A stretch of DNA of 64,000 nucleotides. Source: Galbibacter pacificus (lineage in GTDB: Bacteria > Bacteroidota > Bacteroidia > Flavobacteriales > Flavobacteriaceae). A program made the position numbers and the translations under genes. Under the pieces are notes generated by a model, which saw only the letters and a program-made list of their open reading frames with translations, made no database searches and was not told the origin of the DNA. Below, piece after piece: positions 43,689 through 51,248 of this stretch. Positions within the stretch are counted from its first letter, which is position 1; every line of letters starts with the position of its first letter. The stretch spans positions 62,001 to 126,000 of the forward strand of contig NZ_JAQSVC010000006.1 of the NCBI RefSeq assembly GCF_029603165.1, given 5' to 3'.

Positions 43689-44522
43689 ATGGATCAAATA
43701 TATCTGGAATATACATTTAGCGTCAATCCCGCCGAGCCGGGAAACGAAATATTAATAGCCGAGCTAGGCTATGCCGGTTTTGAAAGTTTTGTTGAAAATG
43801 AAGAAGGGGTAGTGGCGTATATTCAGAAAAATGAATGGACACCAGATGTCTTGGAAACGGTTGAAATAATCAAAAATGAATCTTTTAAGGTTAATTTTAC
43901 CTACAAAGAAATAGCGCAACAAAATTGGAATGCCGAGTGGGAGAAGAACTTTCATCCTATTGAAGTAGATGGATTGTGCACCGTAAGAGCCCCGTTTCAC
44001 GAAAAACCATCAACCAAATACGATATCATTATCGAGCCCAAAATGAGTTTTGGGACCGGGCACCACGAAACCACGCACATGATGATTCAATTTCTGTTAA
44101 AAAACAACCTTCAAGGAAAAAAAGTGCTGGATATGGGCTGTGGCACGGGCGTGTTGGCAATCCTGGCCGAAAAAGAAGGCGCAACAAACATAGATGCCAT
44201 TGATATAGATAGATGGTGTTTTGAAAACGCGGTCGAAAATATAACCCGGAACAATTGTGAGCATATAAAAGTATATGAAGGCGATGCTTCATTGCTAAAT
44301 AATAAAAACTACGATGTAATTATTGCCAATATCAATAGGAACATTCTTTTAGAGGATATCCCAATTTACATTTCCTGTTTAAATAATGATGGAATATTGC
44401 TGTTAAGTGGCTTTTATAAAGATGATATTCCTAAAATAAAGGACCGATGCGAGCAATTTTCGTTAAAATTTGTTGAAAATCTGGAAAAGAATCATTGGGT
44501 TGCCGTAAAATTTATAAATTAG
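43689..44522 (+). CDS. prmA: Ribosomal protein L11 methyltransferase
   Basis: PrmA trimethylates ribosomal protein uL11, encoded at 22275 in the same window. The 277-residue protein has an N-terminal substrate domain ending at NWNAEWEKNFHPIEVDG, then MSFGTGHHETTHMMIQFL, the SAM motif VLDMGCGTGVLAILAEKEGA, the acidic loop DIDRWCFENAVEN and the NPPY-like VIIANINRNIL. The start follows the tpiA terminator by about 12 bp, so it probably has its own weak promoter or relies on readthrough. Confidence 0.95.
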   Translation: MDQIYLEYTFSVNPAEPGNEILIAELGYAGFESFVENEEGVVAYIQKNEWTPDVLETVEIIKNESFKVNFTYKEIAQQNWNAEWEKNFHPIEVDGLCTVRAPFHEKPSTKYDIIIEPKMSFGTGHHETTHMMIQFLLKNNLQGKKVLDMGCGTGVLAILAEKEGATNIDAIDIDRWCFENAVENITRNNCEHIKVYEGDASLLNNKNYDVIIANINRNILLEDIPIYISCLNNDGILLLSGFYKDDIPKIKDRCEQFSLKFVENLEKNHWVAVKFIN

Positions 44523-44537
44523 TACAAAATACTGAAT

Positions 44538-44813
44538 ATGAGTACAAAGGAAAGAATTTCAGAAGAATTATTACTTGAGGAAGAAGTGGTAAAACAGAAT
44601 GAAATCATTCTTTATAATGACGATGTGAACACTTTTGAATATGTTATAGATATGCTCATCAATACCTGTGAGCATACCCCCGAACAAGCAGAACAATGTT
44701 CTATTATTGTACATTATAAAGGAAAGTGTACAGTTAAGACCGGCGAATACGACGATTTAAAACCGCGTTGTTCCAAACTACTTCAGGCCGGGCTTAGTGC
44801 AGAAATTGTATAA
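44538..44813 (+). CDS. clpS: ATP-dependent Clp protease adaptor ClpS
   Basis: ClpS delivers N-degron proteins to ClpA-ClpP. The 91-residue protein shows the conserved EIILYNDDVNTFEYVIDMLINTCEHTPEQAEQCSIIVHYKGKCTVKTGEYDDLKPRCSKLLQAGLSAEI, including the DD and M residues of the N-degron pocket. It follows prmA by 15 bp in the same direction. Confidence 0.96.
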   Translation: MSTKERISEELLLEEEVVKQNEIILYNDDVNTFEYVIDMLINTCEHTPEQAEQCSIIVHYKGKCTVKTGEYDDLKPRCSKLLQAGLSAEIV

Positions 44814-44851
44814 TTCATTCTTTTACAAATGCTTTTCTTCAAGGCTATGGC

Positions 44852-45058
44852 CTAGTTACCGTTTTTATTGGTATCTATCCCAATAATTTTATACAGCGGG
44901 CTAAACCTAAATAGGCTGGTAAGTAAAATTGCTATGGCAAAAAGCAGTAACGCTACGCCAATAATACCGCTAATTATTTGGTAATAAAACAATACAGCAA
45001 TTATAAAGGCAATAACAACCCTGACCAATTTGTCTTTTTGACCCATATTTTTCTTCAA
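44852..45058 (-). CDS. DUF2892 small membrane protein
   Basis: The 68-residue protein has two adjacent hydrophobic helices (LVRVVIAFIIAVLFYYQIISG and IGVALLLFAIAILLTSLF) and ends FSPLYKIIGIDTNKN, which is the DUF2892 (YgaP-like) pattern. YgaP relatives often accompany rhodaneses, and a persulfide-dioxygenase-like MBL/rhodanese gene lies two genes away on the same strand, which suggests a link to sulfane-sulfur handling. Confidence 0.9.
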   Translation of the reverse strand: MKKNMGQKDKLVRVVIAFIIAVLFYYQIISGIIGVALLLFAIAILLTSLFRFSPLYKIIGIDTNKNGN

Positions 45059-45109
45059 ACCAACATTTTTTATAAAAATACAGTTTTACGGTATTTAAAA
45101 AAAACAAAC

Positions 45110-45508
45110 CTAAAGATTAACTAACTGTTGCGCGATTTTTTCTGATAATTGAAATGATGAAAGATCGTAAGTTGTGGAATTGTTGTTAAAATAATTAATA
45201 AGCTCCCGTGCCTTTAGAAGCATTTTTTCTTTTAGCACGTTGTTGTTTTGGGTAAGGCTGTCATAATATAAAAGTTCGGCCAAGTATTTTATCGATTCAA
45301 GATGTTCGTTGTTTTTAGCATTAAAAAAATCAATTAGCACATCTATTTCATTGTCCAGAAAAAAATTAACATCCTTACCCAACATGTCATATGCATTTGC
45401 TATATCGGTACTTGAATCTTCTATATTTGTGCCAACCTTCTTTTTAATTTTTTGGAGGGCTTCAAATAAGTCGTTTAAAAACCCTAAAAGATAATCTTTT
45501 CTAAGCAT
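45110..45508 (-). CDS. Uncharacterised helical protein
   Basis: A 132-residue protein that I do not recognise. It is almost all helix with heptad-like stretches (LRKDYLLGFLNDLFEALQKIKKKVG, then a segment rich in Asn/Asp). No signal peptide or membrane helix is evident, so it is probably cytoplasmic. It lies between the DUF2892 gene and the MBL/rhodanese gene in the same direction; the 21-bp gap to the MBL gene suggests cotranscription. Confidence 0.75.
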   Translation of the reverse strand: MLRKDYLLGFLNDLFEALQKIKKKVGTNIEDSSTDIANAYDMLGKDVNFFLDNEIDVLIDFFNAKNNEHLESIKYLAELLYYDSLTQNNNVLKEKMLLKARELINYFNNNSTTYDLSSFQLSEKIAQQLVNL

Positions 45509-45529
45509 TTCTATAGTTTTTTGCCCTTT

Positions 45530-46930
45530 TTACGAGTTCGGGCAGGCAAAGTCCGTTTTAGGGATCTGGGTGTTTTTTAAGGCTCCAAACCCCCCTTTTA
45601 TATCCACTAAATCTTTATAGCCCCGGGCCCTTAATATGGAGGCAGCAATTGCAGAACGATACCCGCCGGCACAATGAATGTAATACTTTTCGGTTTTATC
45701 CAATTGCCCCATGTTATCGTTTATAAAATCCAAAGGAAAACTATCGGCTGTTTGCAGGTGTTCGGCCTCAAATTCCCCCGGCTTTCTCACATCCAATATT
45801 TCTATGGTGTTATTGTATTCGTTTTCAAAAGCATCGGCAGTAATAGATTGTATGGTATCTGTTTCTTTTCCTGTTTTTTTCCAATTTTCCAGTCCGCCTT
45901 CCAAATAACCTAAAGTATTATCGTACCCAACCCTAGACAAGCGTGTTACGGCCTCGGTAGACTTTCCATCCGGCACCACCAGTAAAATAGGCTGTTTTAA
46001 GTCTTTTATCAAAGCGCCTACCCACGGTGCAAAAGAACCGTTCAGGCCTATAAAGATAGAATTGGGAATGTGCTCGTTTAAAAACTCGTCTTGATTTCTT
46101 ACATCCAGTACAAGTGCACCTTCTTGATTGGCAATAGCTTCAAATTCATCAGGGGTAAGCGGGGCATTTCCTTTTTTTAGTACTTTTTCAAAAGTTTCAT
46201 ACCCTTCTTTATTTAAAAGTGCATTTTTAGAAAAATATTGCGGTGGCGGCATAATGCCATCCAAAACTTCTTCTATAAATTCTTCTTTGGTCATATCGCT
46301 TCGAAGCGCATAATTTGTTTTCTTTTGGTTGCCCAAGGTATCCACGGTTTCCTTGCTCAAGTTCTTTCCGCAGGCAGATCCGGCTCCATGGGCGGGGTAA
46401 ACAATAATATGGTCTTCCAAGGGCATAATTTTATTTCTCAAAGAATCAAAGAGCATTGCTGCCAGATCTTCTTTGGTAACATCTTGTTTTATGGCCAGGT
46501 CGGGCCTTCCTACATCTCCTAAAAAAAGAGTGTCTCCCGTAAACAATGCTTTGTTGTTTCTATCTTCATCAATTAAAAGATACGTGGTAGACTCCAATGT
46601 GTGCCCGGGGGTATGGAGTGCCTTTATGGTCAGCTTTCCAATTTTAAATTCTTCGTTGTCTTCTGCCTGGTAAATATCATATGTTGTTTTGGCATTTGGG
46701 CCAAAAACAATGGTTGCTCCTGTTTTTTCGGCTAAATCAACATGTCCAGAAACAAAATCGGCATGAAAATGCGTTTCAAAAACATATTTAATTTTGGCTT
46801 CTCCTTTTTCTGCACGGTCTATGTAAGGGGCCGTTTCCCGCAATGGGTCAATAATGGCAGCTTCTCCTTCAGATTCTATATAATAAGCGCCTTGGGCAAG
46901 GCATCCGGTGTATATTTGTTCTATTTTCAT
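45530..46930 (-). CDS. MBL-fold persulfide dioxygenase-like protein with two rhodanese domains
   Basis: A 466-residue protein from the ATG at 46930 (a longer frame upstream has no homology and covers the promoter). The metallo-beta-lactamase domain shows YVFETHFHADFVSGH, LKALHTPGHT-like IKALHTPGHTLESTTYL, GDTLFLGDVGRPDL and VYPAHGAGSACG, typical of ETHE1/persulfide dioxygenases. Two rhodanese domains follow. The first has VVPDGKS where the active cysteine should be, so it is probably inactive. The second has IHCAGGYRS with the cysteine. It likely oxidises or relays glutathione-type persulfides. Confidence 0.93.
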   Translation of the reverse strand: MKIEQIYTGCLAQGAYYIESEGEAAIIDPLRETAPYIDRAEKGEAKIKYVFETHFHADFVSGHVDLAEKTGATIVFGPNAKTTYDIYQAEDNEEFKIGKLTIKALHTPGHTLESTTYLLIDEDRNNKALFTGDTLFLGDVGRPDLAIKQDVTKEDLAAMLFDSLRNKIMPLEDHIIVYPAHGAGSACGKNLSKETVDTLGNQKKTNYALRSDMTKEEFIEEVLDGIMPPPQYFSKNALLNKEGYETFEKVLKKGNAPLTPDEFEAIANQEGALVLDVRNQDEFLNEHIPNSIFIGLNGSFAPWVGALIKDLKQPILLVVPDGKSTEAVTRLSRVGYDNTLGYLEGGLENWKKTGKETDTIQSITADAFENEYNNTIEILDVRKPGEFEAEHLQTADSFPLDFINDNMGQLDKTEKYYIHCAGGYRSAIAASILRARGYKDLVDIKGGFGALKNTQIPKTDFACPNS

Positions 46931-46971
46931 CACTTTGTTTTTTAGGCTCCCTCCTCGAACTTTAATTATGC

Positions 46972-46979
46972 CAAAGATA
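46972..46979 (-). promoter_or_regulatory. Promoter of the MBL-rhodanese unit (-7 box)
   Basis: TATCTTTG on the minus strand, about 40 bp before the ATG at 46930. Confidence 0.6.
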
Positions 46980-47144
46980 CAAAAGCTCTTTGTTTTCAAA
47001 TGCGATAAAAATCATAATATAAATGTAACAATGTAAAATAAGCACAATGGGGCATAAAACTTTTTATTAAGTAGAAATGGCCTTCCGCTGGTATTTAAAG
47101 GGAGTTTGGTGTAAAAAAGTTAACATCTATTGTTTTTGTTTTAT
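46980..47144. other. Gene-free stretch, left part
   Basis: AT-rich sequence between the MBL promoter and the palindromic repeat at 47145. I see no ORF with support, no terminator and no other repeat here. Confidence 0.6.
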
Positions 47145-47223
47145 CCTGCAAGGTTTTCAAAACCTTGTAGGTGTTTTAAAGCCGAAATACAGACCTACAA
47201 GGTCATAAAAAAGACCTTGCAGG
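47145..47223. repeat. REP-like nested palindrome (CTACAAGGTTTT family)
   Basis: CCTGCAAGGTTTT-C-AAAACCTTGTAGG (47145-47171) is nearly a perfect palindrome. A second block ACCTACAAGGTC...AAGACCTTGCAGG follows (47193-47223). Outer arms CCTGCAAGGT/ACCTTGCAGG and inner arms ACCTTGTAGGT/ACCTACAAGGT are perfect inverted pairs, so the 79-bp unit can fold as a nested cruciform. I recognise CCTACAAGGTTTTGAAAACC-type repeats as common in Bacteroidota. Confidence 0.75.
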
Positions 47224-47311
47224 AGTTTGTCAAGGTCAACTCGCTGTAAATCAGTGAGTAATATATGTAGCCATATAAAGCCTATAGAAATAAGGGCGCC
47301 CATAAACAGTA

Positions 47312-47403
47312 TTGGAGCACATTCAAAAAGCGTTGGAGCACGTTCAATTGGTATTGGAGCATGTTCAAATAGCGTTGGAGCATGTTTAATTGGTATTGGA
47401 GCA
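47312..47403. repeat. Iteron-like array: five TTGGAGCA boxes at exact 21-bp spacing
   Basis: TTGGAGCA occurs at 47312, 47333, 47354, 47375 and 47396, each 21 bp from the last. The spacers alternate between two forms (…CAAAAAGCG / …CAATTGGTA and again), giving a 42-bp higher-order repeat. A 7-codon repeat exists in both strands' translations, but no credible gene is seen. The exact two-turn spacing suggests a protein-binding array; this is inferred. Confidence 0.75.
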
Positions 47404-47628
47404 CAATAAATAGCAGTTTTAGCAGCAATGTTATCATTTATCAATTATCCAGTTAACAATTAATAATCAACTATCTCCCTAATCCCTTTTCCCTTATCAC
47501 TATTAAAGGTTTAAGGTTTTAAGTTACTCAATTAAATACGGTATGTTGCTCCCGACAAATATTTTTTATACCTTGTATAAGTACAAAAACCAATACCTAT
47601 ACCACATACCTCATAAACTGCCAATAAC
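47404..47628. other. Gene-free stretch, right part
   Basis: Contains ATTATCCAGTTAACAATTA and CTAATCCCTTTTCCCTTATC, which resemble the tails of the trp direct repeats at 1260-1310 and 2890-2940. Nothing else is recognisable before the hypothetical gene at 47629. Confidence 0.5.
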
Positions 47629-48024
47629 ATGAAAACATTATTCGAAAAATTGAAGCTGGAGAATCAAAAAGAAATCTTGATTCTCAACGAACCCGAAGGT
47701 TTTGCCGAGCAATTGGCCAATTTGGTAGATATAGATATTTACCAATCGCTCATTCAGGTAAACAAAATGGAATTTGCTTTGGTTTTTGTAAATACCATAA
47801 AAGAACTGGAAGGCCAAATGCAAACCCTGCACCCCAAACTCAAGGACGATGTGGTACTGTGGGTTGCCCACCCCAGAAAAAAATCAGAAAAACTTACTAC
47901 CGACATCACCGACGATTACGACTGGGCCCCATTGGTAAAAAACCGCTACGAACAAGTAAAAATATTAAAAATAAACCCCGACTGGGAAGCTGTACGCTTT
48001 AGGCGGGCAGAATATATAAAATAG
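47629..48024 (+). CDS. Uncharacterised protein, DUF3052-like C-terminus
   Basis: A 131-residue cytoplasmic protein. The end KINPDWEAVRFRRAEYIK and the middle DVVLWVAHPRKKSEKLTTDI resemble DUF3052-type proteins, which are of unknown function, but the match is by eye only. No signal peptide or membrane segment is seen. It precedes the MNT/HEPN toxin-antitoxin pair by 32 bp, but that pair has its own predicted promoter. Confidence 0.75.
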   Translation: MKTLFEKLKLENQKEILILNEPEGFAEQLANLVDIDIYQSLIQVNKMEFALVFVNTIKELEGQMQTLHPKLKDDVVLWVAHPRKKSEKLTTDITDDYDWAPLVKNRYEQVKILKINPDWEAVRFRRAEYIK

Positions 48025-48044
48025 ATTGCTCTATAAAAATTCGT

Positions 48045-48052
48045 TACATTTG
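48045..48052 (+). promoter_or_regulatory. Predicted toxin-antitoxin promoter, 4 bp before ATG
   Basis: TACATTTG ends 4 bp before the mntA ATG, predicting an almost leaderless transcript. It lies after the upstream gene's stop. Confidence 0.55.
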
Positions 48053-48056
48053 ATAA

Positions 48057-48356
48057 ATGAGCCCGATTGAAAACCATATCGATAATATAAAGAAGTTATG
48101 CGCCAGTTATCATGTGGAAAAAATGTACCTTTTTGGCTCGGTTTTAAATGCGGATTTCAACACAAAAAGCGATATCGATTTTTTGGTAAAGTTCAAGCCC
48201 ATAGATTTAGCACAATACTTCGACAATTATATAGATTTTAAAGAAAATTTAAAAAAACTATTAGGTAGGGAAATCGATTTGATTGAAGAGCAAACCCTCA
48301 AAAATCCAATCTTAATTAATTCCATCAACAGAAACAAAGAATTAATTTATGGATGA
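48057..48356 (+). CDS. mntA: MNT-type nucleotidyltransferase antitoxin (MntA)
   Basis: The 99-residue protein is a minimal nucleotidyltransferase with the signature GSVLNADFNTKSDIDFLV, which fits G-S-x10-D-x-D exactly, and a third acidic residue in REIDLIEE. In type VII toxin-antitoxin systems MntA neutralises the HEPN toxin by AMP transfer to its tyrosine. It overlaps the HEPN toxin gene by 8 bp, giving translational coupling, and has its own promoter. Confidence 0.92.
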   Translation: MSPIENHIDNIKKLCASYHVEKMYLFGSVLNADFNTKSDIDFLVKFKPIDLAQYFDNYIDFKENLKKLLGREIDLIEEQTLKNPILINSINRNKELIYG

Positions 48357-48696
48357 AAGGATTCTTAAATGGTTATACGACGTTAAAATGGCAATTGATG
48401 AAATTGAAGGATATTTCAAAAAAACAAACAAAGATTTCCATACTTACAAAGAAAACTTAATGTTAAAAAGGGCCATTGAAAGAAATTTAGAAATTATTGG
48501 AGAGGCTTTAAACAGAATTATAAAATATGATGCTTCTTATGCAGACCATATTACGCATGCAAAATCTATTGTTGGCTTAAGAAACCATATTATTCATGTT
48601 TACGACAATATTTCTGATGAAAACATTTGGTCGATTTTAATAAATCACCTCCCAAAATTAAAAAAAGAAGTCAATGCCTTAATCATAAAAAAATAA
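48349..48696 (+). CDS. hepT: HEPN toxin (HepT-like RNase)
   Basis: A 115-residue HEPN-fold protein. The catalytic R-x4-H-x-Y motif is GLRNHIIHVYDNIS (R, H and Y all present), with the upstream helix RAIERNLEIIGEALNRI typical of HepT. HepT toxins cleave tRNA or mRNA; the tyrosine is the site of AMPylation by MntA. The pair lies in a repeat-rich accessory stretch, as expected for a mobile defence or stability module. Confidence 0.92.
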   Translation: MDERILKWLYDVKMAIDEIEGYFKKTNKDFHTYKENLMLKRAIERNLEIIGEALNRIIKYDASYADHITHAKSIVGLRNHIIHVYDNISDENIWSILINHLPKLKKEVNALIIKK

Positions 48697-48721
48697 AAAA
48701 ACATCATATACATAAACCAAT

Positions 48722-49078
48722 ATGCAACATCCATGGCACTTTTACTTAATGGCCGTTATTTATATAATTACCGGAACATTGCACTTTGTAAAACCAAATA
48801 CATACGTGTCCATAATGCCACTTTACATTCCGTACAAAAAAGTAATGGTATATGTTAGCGGCCTTGCCGAAATACTGTTGGGGATATTATTGTTTACCAG
48901 CCTGAAAAACATGGCCTTGTGGGGAATTATAATAATGCTTTTAGCATTTATCCCTGTCCATATTTACATGCTACAGGATAAAAAGTTTGAAAAAGTAGCT
49001 CCAAAATGGATGTTAATATTGCGCGTACCATTACAATTTGCATTAATGTTCTGGGCATATTGGTATATTAACACATAA
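48722..49078 (+). CDS. DoxX-like small membrane protein
   Basis: The 118-residue protein has about four hydrophobic segments (YLMAVIYIITGTLHFVKP, MVYVSGLAEILLGILLF, MALWGIIIMLLAFIPVHIYML, LQFALMFWAYWYI). The arrangement with ITGTLHFVKPNTYVSIMPLYIP matches DoxX-like proteins of unknown function. It starts 25 bp after hepT, but no functional link is evident. Confidence 0.85.
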   Translation: MQHPWHFYLMAVIYIITGTLHFVKPNTYVSIMPLYIPYKKVMVYVSGLAEILLGILLFTSLKNMALWGIIIMLLAFIPVHIYMLQDKKFEKVAPKWMLILRVPLQFALMFWAYWYINT

Positions 49079-49146
49079 AGATATTTTAGGCCGGAGCCAT
49101 TAAAAAGCCTTAAAAAAATGGACTTCGGTAAAAATTTGGCATAAAA

Positions 49147-49172
49147 AAAAGGGAGTCTAACCTCTCCCTTTT
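49147..49172. terminator. Terminator of the secreted protein gene (49197), usable on both strands
   Basis: AAAAGGGAG and CTCCCTTTT form a 9-bp stem. An A-run on the plus strand gives the T-run needed on the minus strand, and weaker Ts follow on the plus strand. Confidence 0.75.
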
Positions 49173-49196
49173 CCAACTTTAAAATCTAATGTAAGA

Positions 49197-49790
49197 TTAC
49201 AAGCTAACTGTTTTGTAAAAAGTATTTCCTTTGTGTGTTACTTCAAATCTGTAAACTCCGTTTACATTAGAGAAGTCAAATCTTTTTCCTAAGCTTTTTT
49301 CCCCTTTTAATACTTCTTCGTGAATTAGTTGATTGGTAGTCTCGTTGTAAATTTTAACATCTACCGGAGATTCGTCAATACTCAACATGTTCACACTCAA
49401 CAAATTGTTGTCTTTTCTAAAATAAGGTTTGTAAATAGTTGTTGTTTTTCCCCTTTTTACAACAGTTTCGTTTTCAGAAAGTACAACAGGCACCTTTTCT
49501 ATTTTAGTTTCGCTTTCTACCACGAAATAATAAGTTCCCGTTGGTAAATTTTTAAAGTTATAACGCTTTACGTTTGTTGGTAACTCTTTATACTTATAAT
49601 TATAAAGCACCTCGCCTCTTGCGTCAACAAAAGAGATTGCCAAAGGCTGGTTTGTTTTCTCAATAAACAGGTCAACAGTTCTGTTATCGTCCTTTTTTAC
49701 CGAAAGGTAAAAATCGTTGGCTCTTGCCATGGCTAAAGTCATTACACTTAGTATAACAACCAGCATACTGTTTTTAATTGTTTTTTTCAT
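49197..49790 (-). CDS. Uncharacterised secreted protein
   Basis: A 197-residue protein with a signal peptide (MLVVILSVMTLAMARA, cleavage near residue 24). The rest is predicted beta: SFVDARGEVLYNYKYKELP, then PVDVKIYNETTNQLIHEEVLKG, and the end GVYRFEVTHKGNTFYKTVSL, which resembles the C-terminal sorting/adhesion beta-sandwich domains of T9SS-linked proteins without being one clearly. Function is unknown. It has its own promoter (49836) and terminator. Confidence 0.82.
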   Translation of the reverse strand: MKKTIKNSMLVVILSVMTLAMARANDFYLSVKKDDNRTVDLFIEKTNQPLAISFVDARGEVLYNYKYKELPTNVKRYNFKNLPTGTYYFVVESETKIEKVPVVLSENETVVKRGKTTTIYKPYFRKDNNLLSVNMLSIDESPVDVKIYNETTNQLIHEEVLKGEKSLGKRFDFSNVNGVYRFEVTHKGNTFYKTVSL

Positions 49791-49835
49791 CTTCTTGCAA
49801 TTTTTAATAGTTAGACATTTATTTTAACTACATTA

Positions 49836-49843
49836 CAAAGATA
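49836..49843 (-). promoter_or_regulatory. Predicted promoter of the secreted protein gene
   Basis: TATCTTTG on the minus strand, 45 bp before the start at 49790. Confidence 0.6.
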
Positions 49844-50011
49844 GGTGCAACACAGCAGGTACACTACGTCAGGATTTTCAAGTTTATGCACTATTTTAAC
49901 ACAACACGTATGTTAATTTAATGTAAAGGATAAAATAGCACATATTTATGGTAATATTTTGTATCTTGCACCCCGATAGAACATGTATATTTATTAAGTT
50001 GTATTATAGCT

Positions 50012-50887
50012 ATGAGTATTAAAAAGCCTGCATTAGAAGTAATTAACCCAACCTTCGGCAGTTCTTTTTCTTTCATTAAATACGATGAGAACCAAAACCA
50101 GAACACATCGTATTGGCATTACCATCCAGAAATAGAGCTTGTATATGTAAAAGGAGGTGCCGGGAAAAGGCAAATTGGGAGCCATATCTCTTATTATACC
50201 GAAGGAGACCTTATTTTAATTGGTTCCAATCTTCCTCATTGTGGATTTACCGATAAGTTTACGGGAAACGAAAATGAGGTGGTTATACAGATGTTGCCCG
50301 ATTTTTTGGGTGCCGAACTTATGTCTAAACCCGAAATGAACAACATTAGTTTGTTGTTTAAGCGCTGCAAGGGCGGACTTGCCTTTAACGGAAAAACAAA
50401 AGAAATAATCGGGACCCGCATCGAGGCCCTGGAAAAGATGAACAGTTTTGAACGGTTGCTGGGCTTTTTGTCTATTTTAAACGAACTTCAGTTATCCGAA
50501 GATTACCAGATTTTAAATGCCGAAGGCTTTTCCATGCAAGCCGATGTTCAGGACAACGACAGGATCAATATTGTTTTTAATTATGTGAAGACACATTTTC
50601 AGCAACAAATTACTTTAGAAGAAATTGCCAATATTTCTGGCATGACGGTCCCTTCTTTTTGCCGTTATTTTAAACAGATTACGGGAAAGACATTTACACA
50701 TTTTGTTAATGAATACAGATTGGTGCACGCCTCCAAACTGCTTGCCGAAAAACCCATTGGTATTACCGAAATATGCTTTGAAAGTGGTTTCAACAATTTT
50801 TCGTACTTCAATAAATCCTTTAAAAAATTTACGGGAAAATCTCCTTCTCAATACCGAAACGAGCTCAAAACGGTAATTGAAGATTAA
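50012..50887 (+). CDS. AraC family regulator (cupin + HTH)
   Basis: A 291-residue regulator. The N-terminal cupin carries YWHYHPEIELVYVKGGAGKRQIGSH and DLILIGSNLPHCG; the two C-terminal helix-turn-helix motifs are ITLEEIANISGMTVPSFCRYFKQITGKTFTHFVNEYRL and GITEICFESGFNNFSYFNKSFKKFTGKSPSQYR. Such proteins often sense sugars, but the ligand is unknown. It lies between a divergent secreted-protein gene and a second AraC gene 360 bp downstream. Confidence 0.95.
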   Translation: MSIKKPALEVINPTFGSSFSFIKYDENQNQNTSYWHYHPEIELVYVKGGAGKRQIGSHISYYTEGDLILIGSNLPHCGFTDKFTGNENEVVIQMLPDFLGAELMSKPEMNNISLLFKRCKGGLAFNGKTKEIIGTRIEALEKMNSFERLLGFLSILNELQLSEDYQILNAEGFSMQADVQDNDRINIVFNYVKTHFQQQITLEEIANISGMTVPSFCRYFKQITGKTFTHFVNEYRLVHASKLLAEKPIGITEICFESGFNNFSYFNKSFKKFTGKSPSQYRNELKTVIED

Positions 50888-50905
50888 AACTTCATGAAAA
50901 AGGAA

Positions 50906-50950
50906 AAGGCCGCACTTTAGGGAACATGCGGCCTTCTCAAACTAACCAAC
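50906..50950 (+). repeat. Hairpin + AAACTAACCAAC module, copy 1
   Basis: AAGGCCGCA...TGCGGCCTT forms a perfect 9-bp stem (50906-50935), followed by AAACTAACCAAC (50939-50950). The same module recurs at 51001-51060. No T-run follows, so it is not a simple terminator. Confidence 0.7.
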
Positions 50951-51000
50951 TTAAAAAATAATCAAACAAATCTTTGTAATTACCTATTCATTTTAAAAAA

Positions 51001-51060
51001 GTAGAGCCGAACCAGAACGGTTTAGGGCACGTTTACGCACGGCTCTACAAACTAACCAAC
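51001..51060 (+). repeat. Hairpin + AAACTAACCAAC module, copy 2, with mini-ORF
   Basis: GTAGAGCCG...CGGCTCTAC forms a perfect 9-bp stem, then AAACTAACCAAC. It is followed by an ATG opening a ten-codon frame (MKNLIQESFI, 51069-51101). The rest of the 50888-51248 gap is AT-rich. It may be a vestige of a deleted exported-protein gene. Confidence 0.65.
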
Positions 51061-51209
51061 CAAAAATTATGAAAAATCTTATACAAGAATCATTCATATA
51101 AATAGGTAAAATGTATATTTTAATGAACGTTTTATCTTTACTTCCAATTACAGAACAAAGTTACCCAGATATAAGGCTTACAACTTGTAAAAAACAATAA
51201 AAAAATTTC

Positions 51210-51217
51210 TATTTTTG
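51210..51217 (+). promoter_or_regulatory. Predicted promoter of the second AraC gene
   Basis: TATTTTTG lies 31 bp before the start at 51249. Confidence 0.5.
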
Positions 51218-51248
51218 AAGGAATCAACTGATTTTTAAATAATAAAAC

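Noticed and set aside
46931-46999. A longer start for the MBL-rhodanese protein
   Set aside because: The extra residues show no homology and overlap the TATCTTTG promoter; the ATG at 46930 starts the conserved domain.
47157-47444. A 95-residue minus-strand frame with heptad-like repeats over the 21-bp array
   Set aside because: Its repeated residues follow directly from the 21-bp DNA repeat; there is no promoter, homology or codon support, so the DNA repeat is the real feature.
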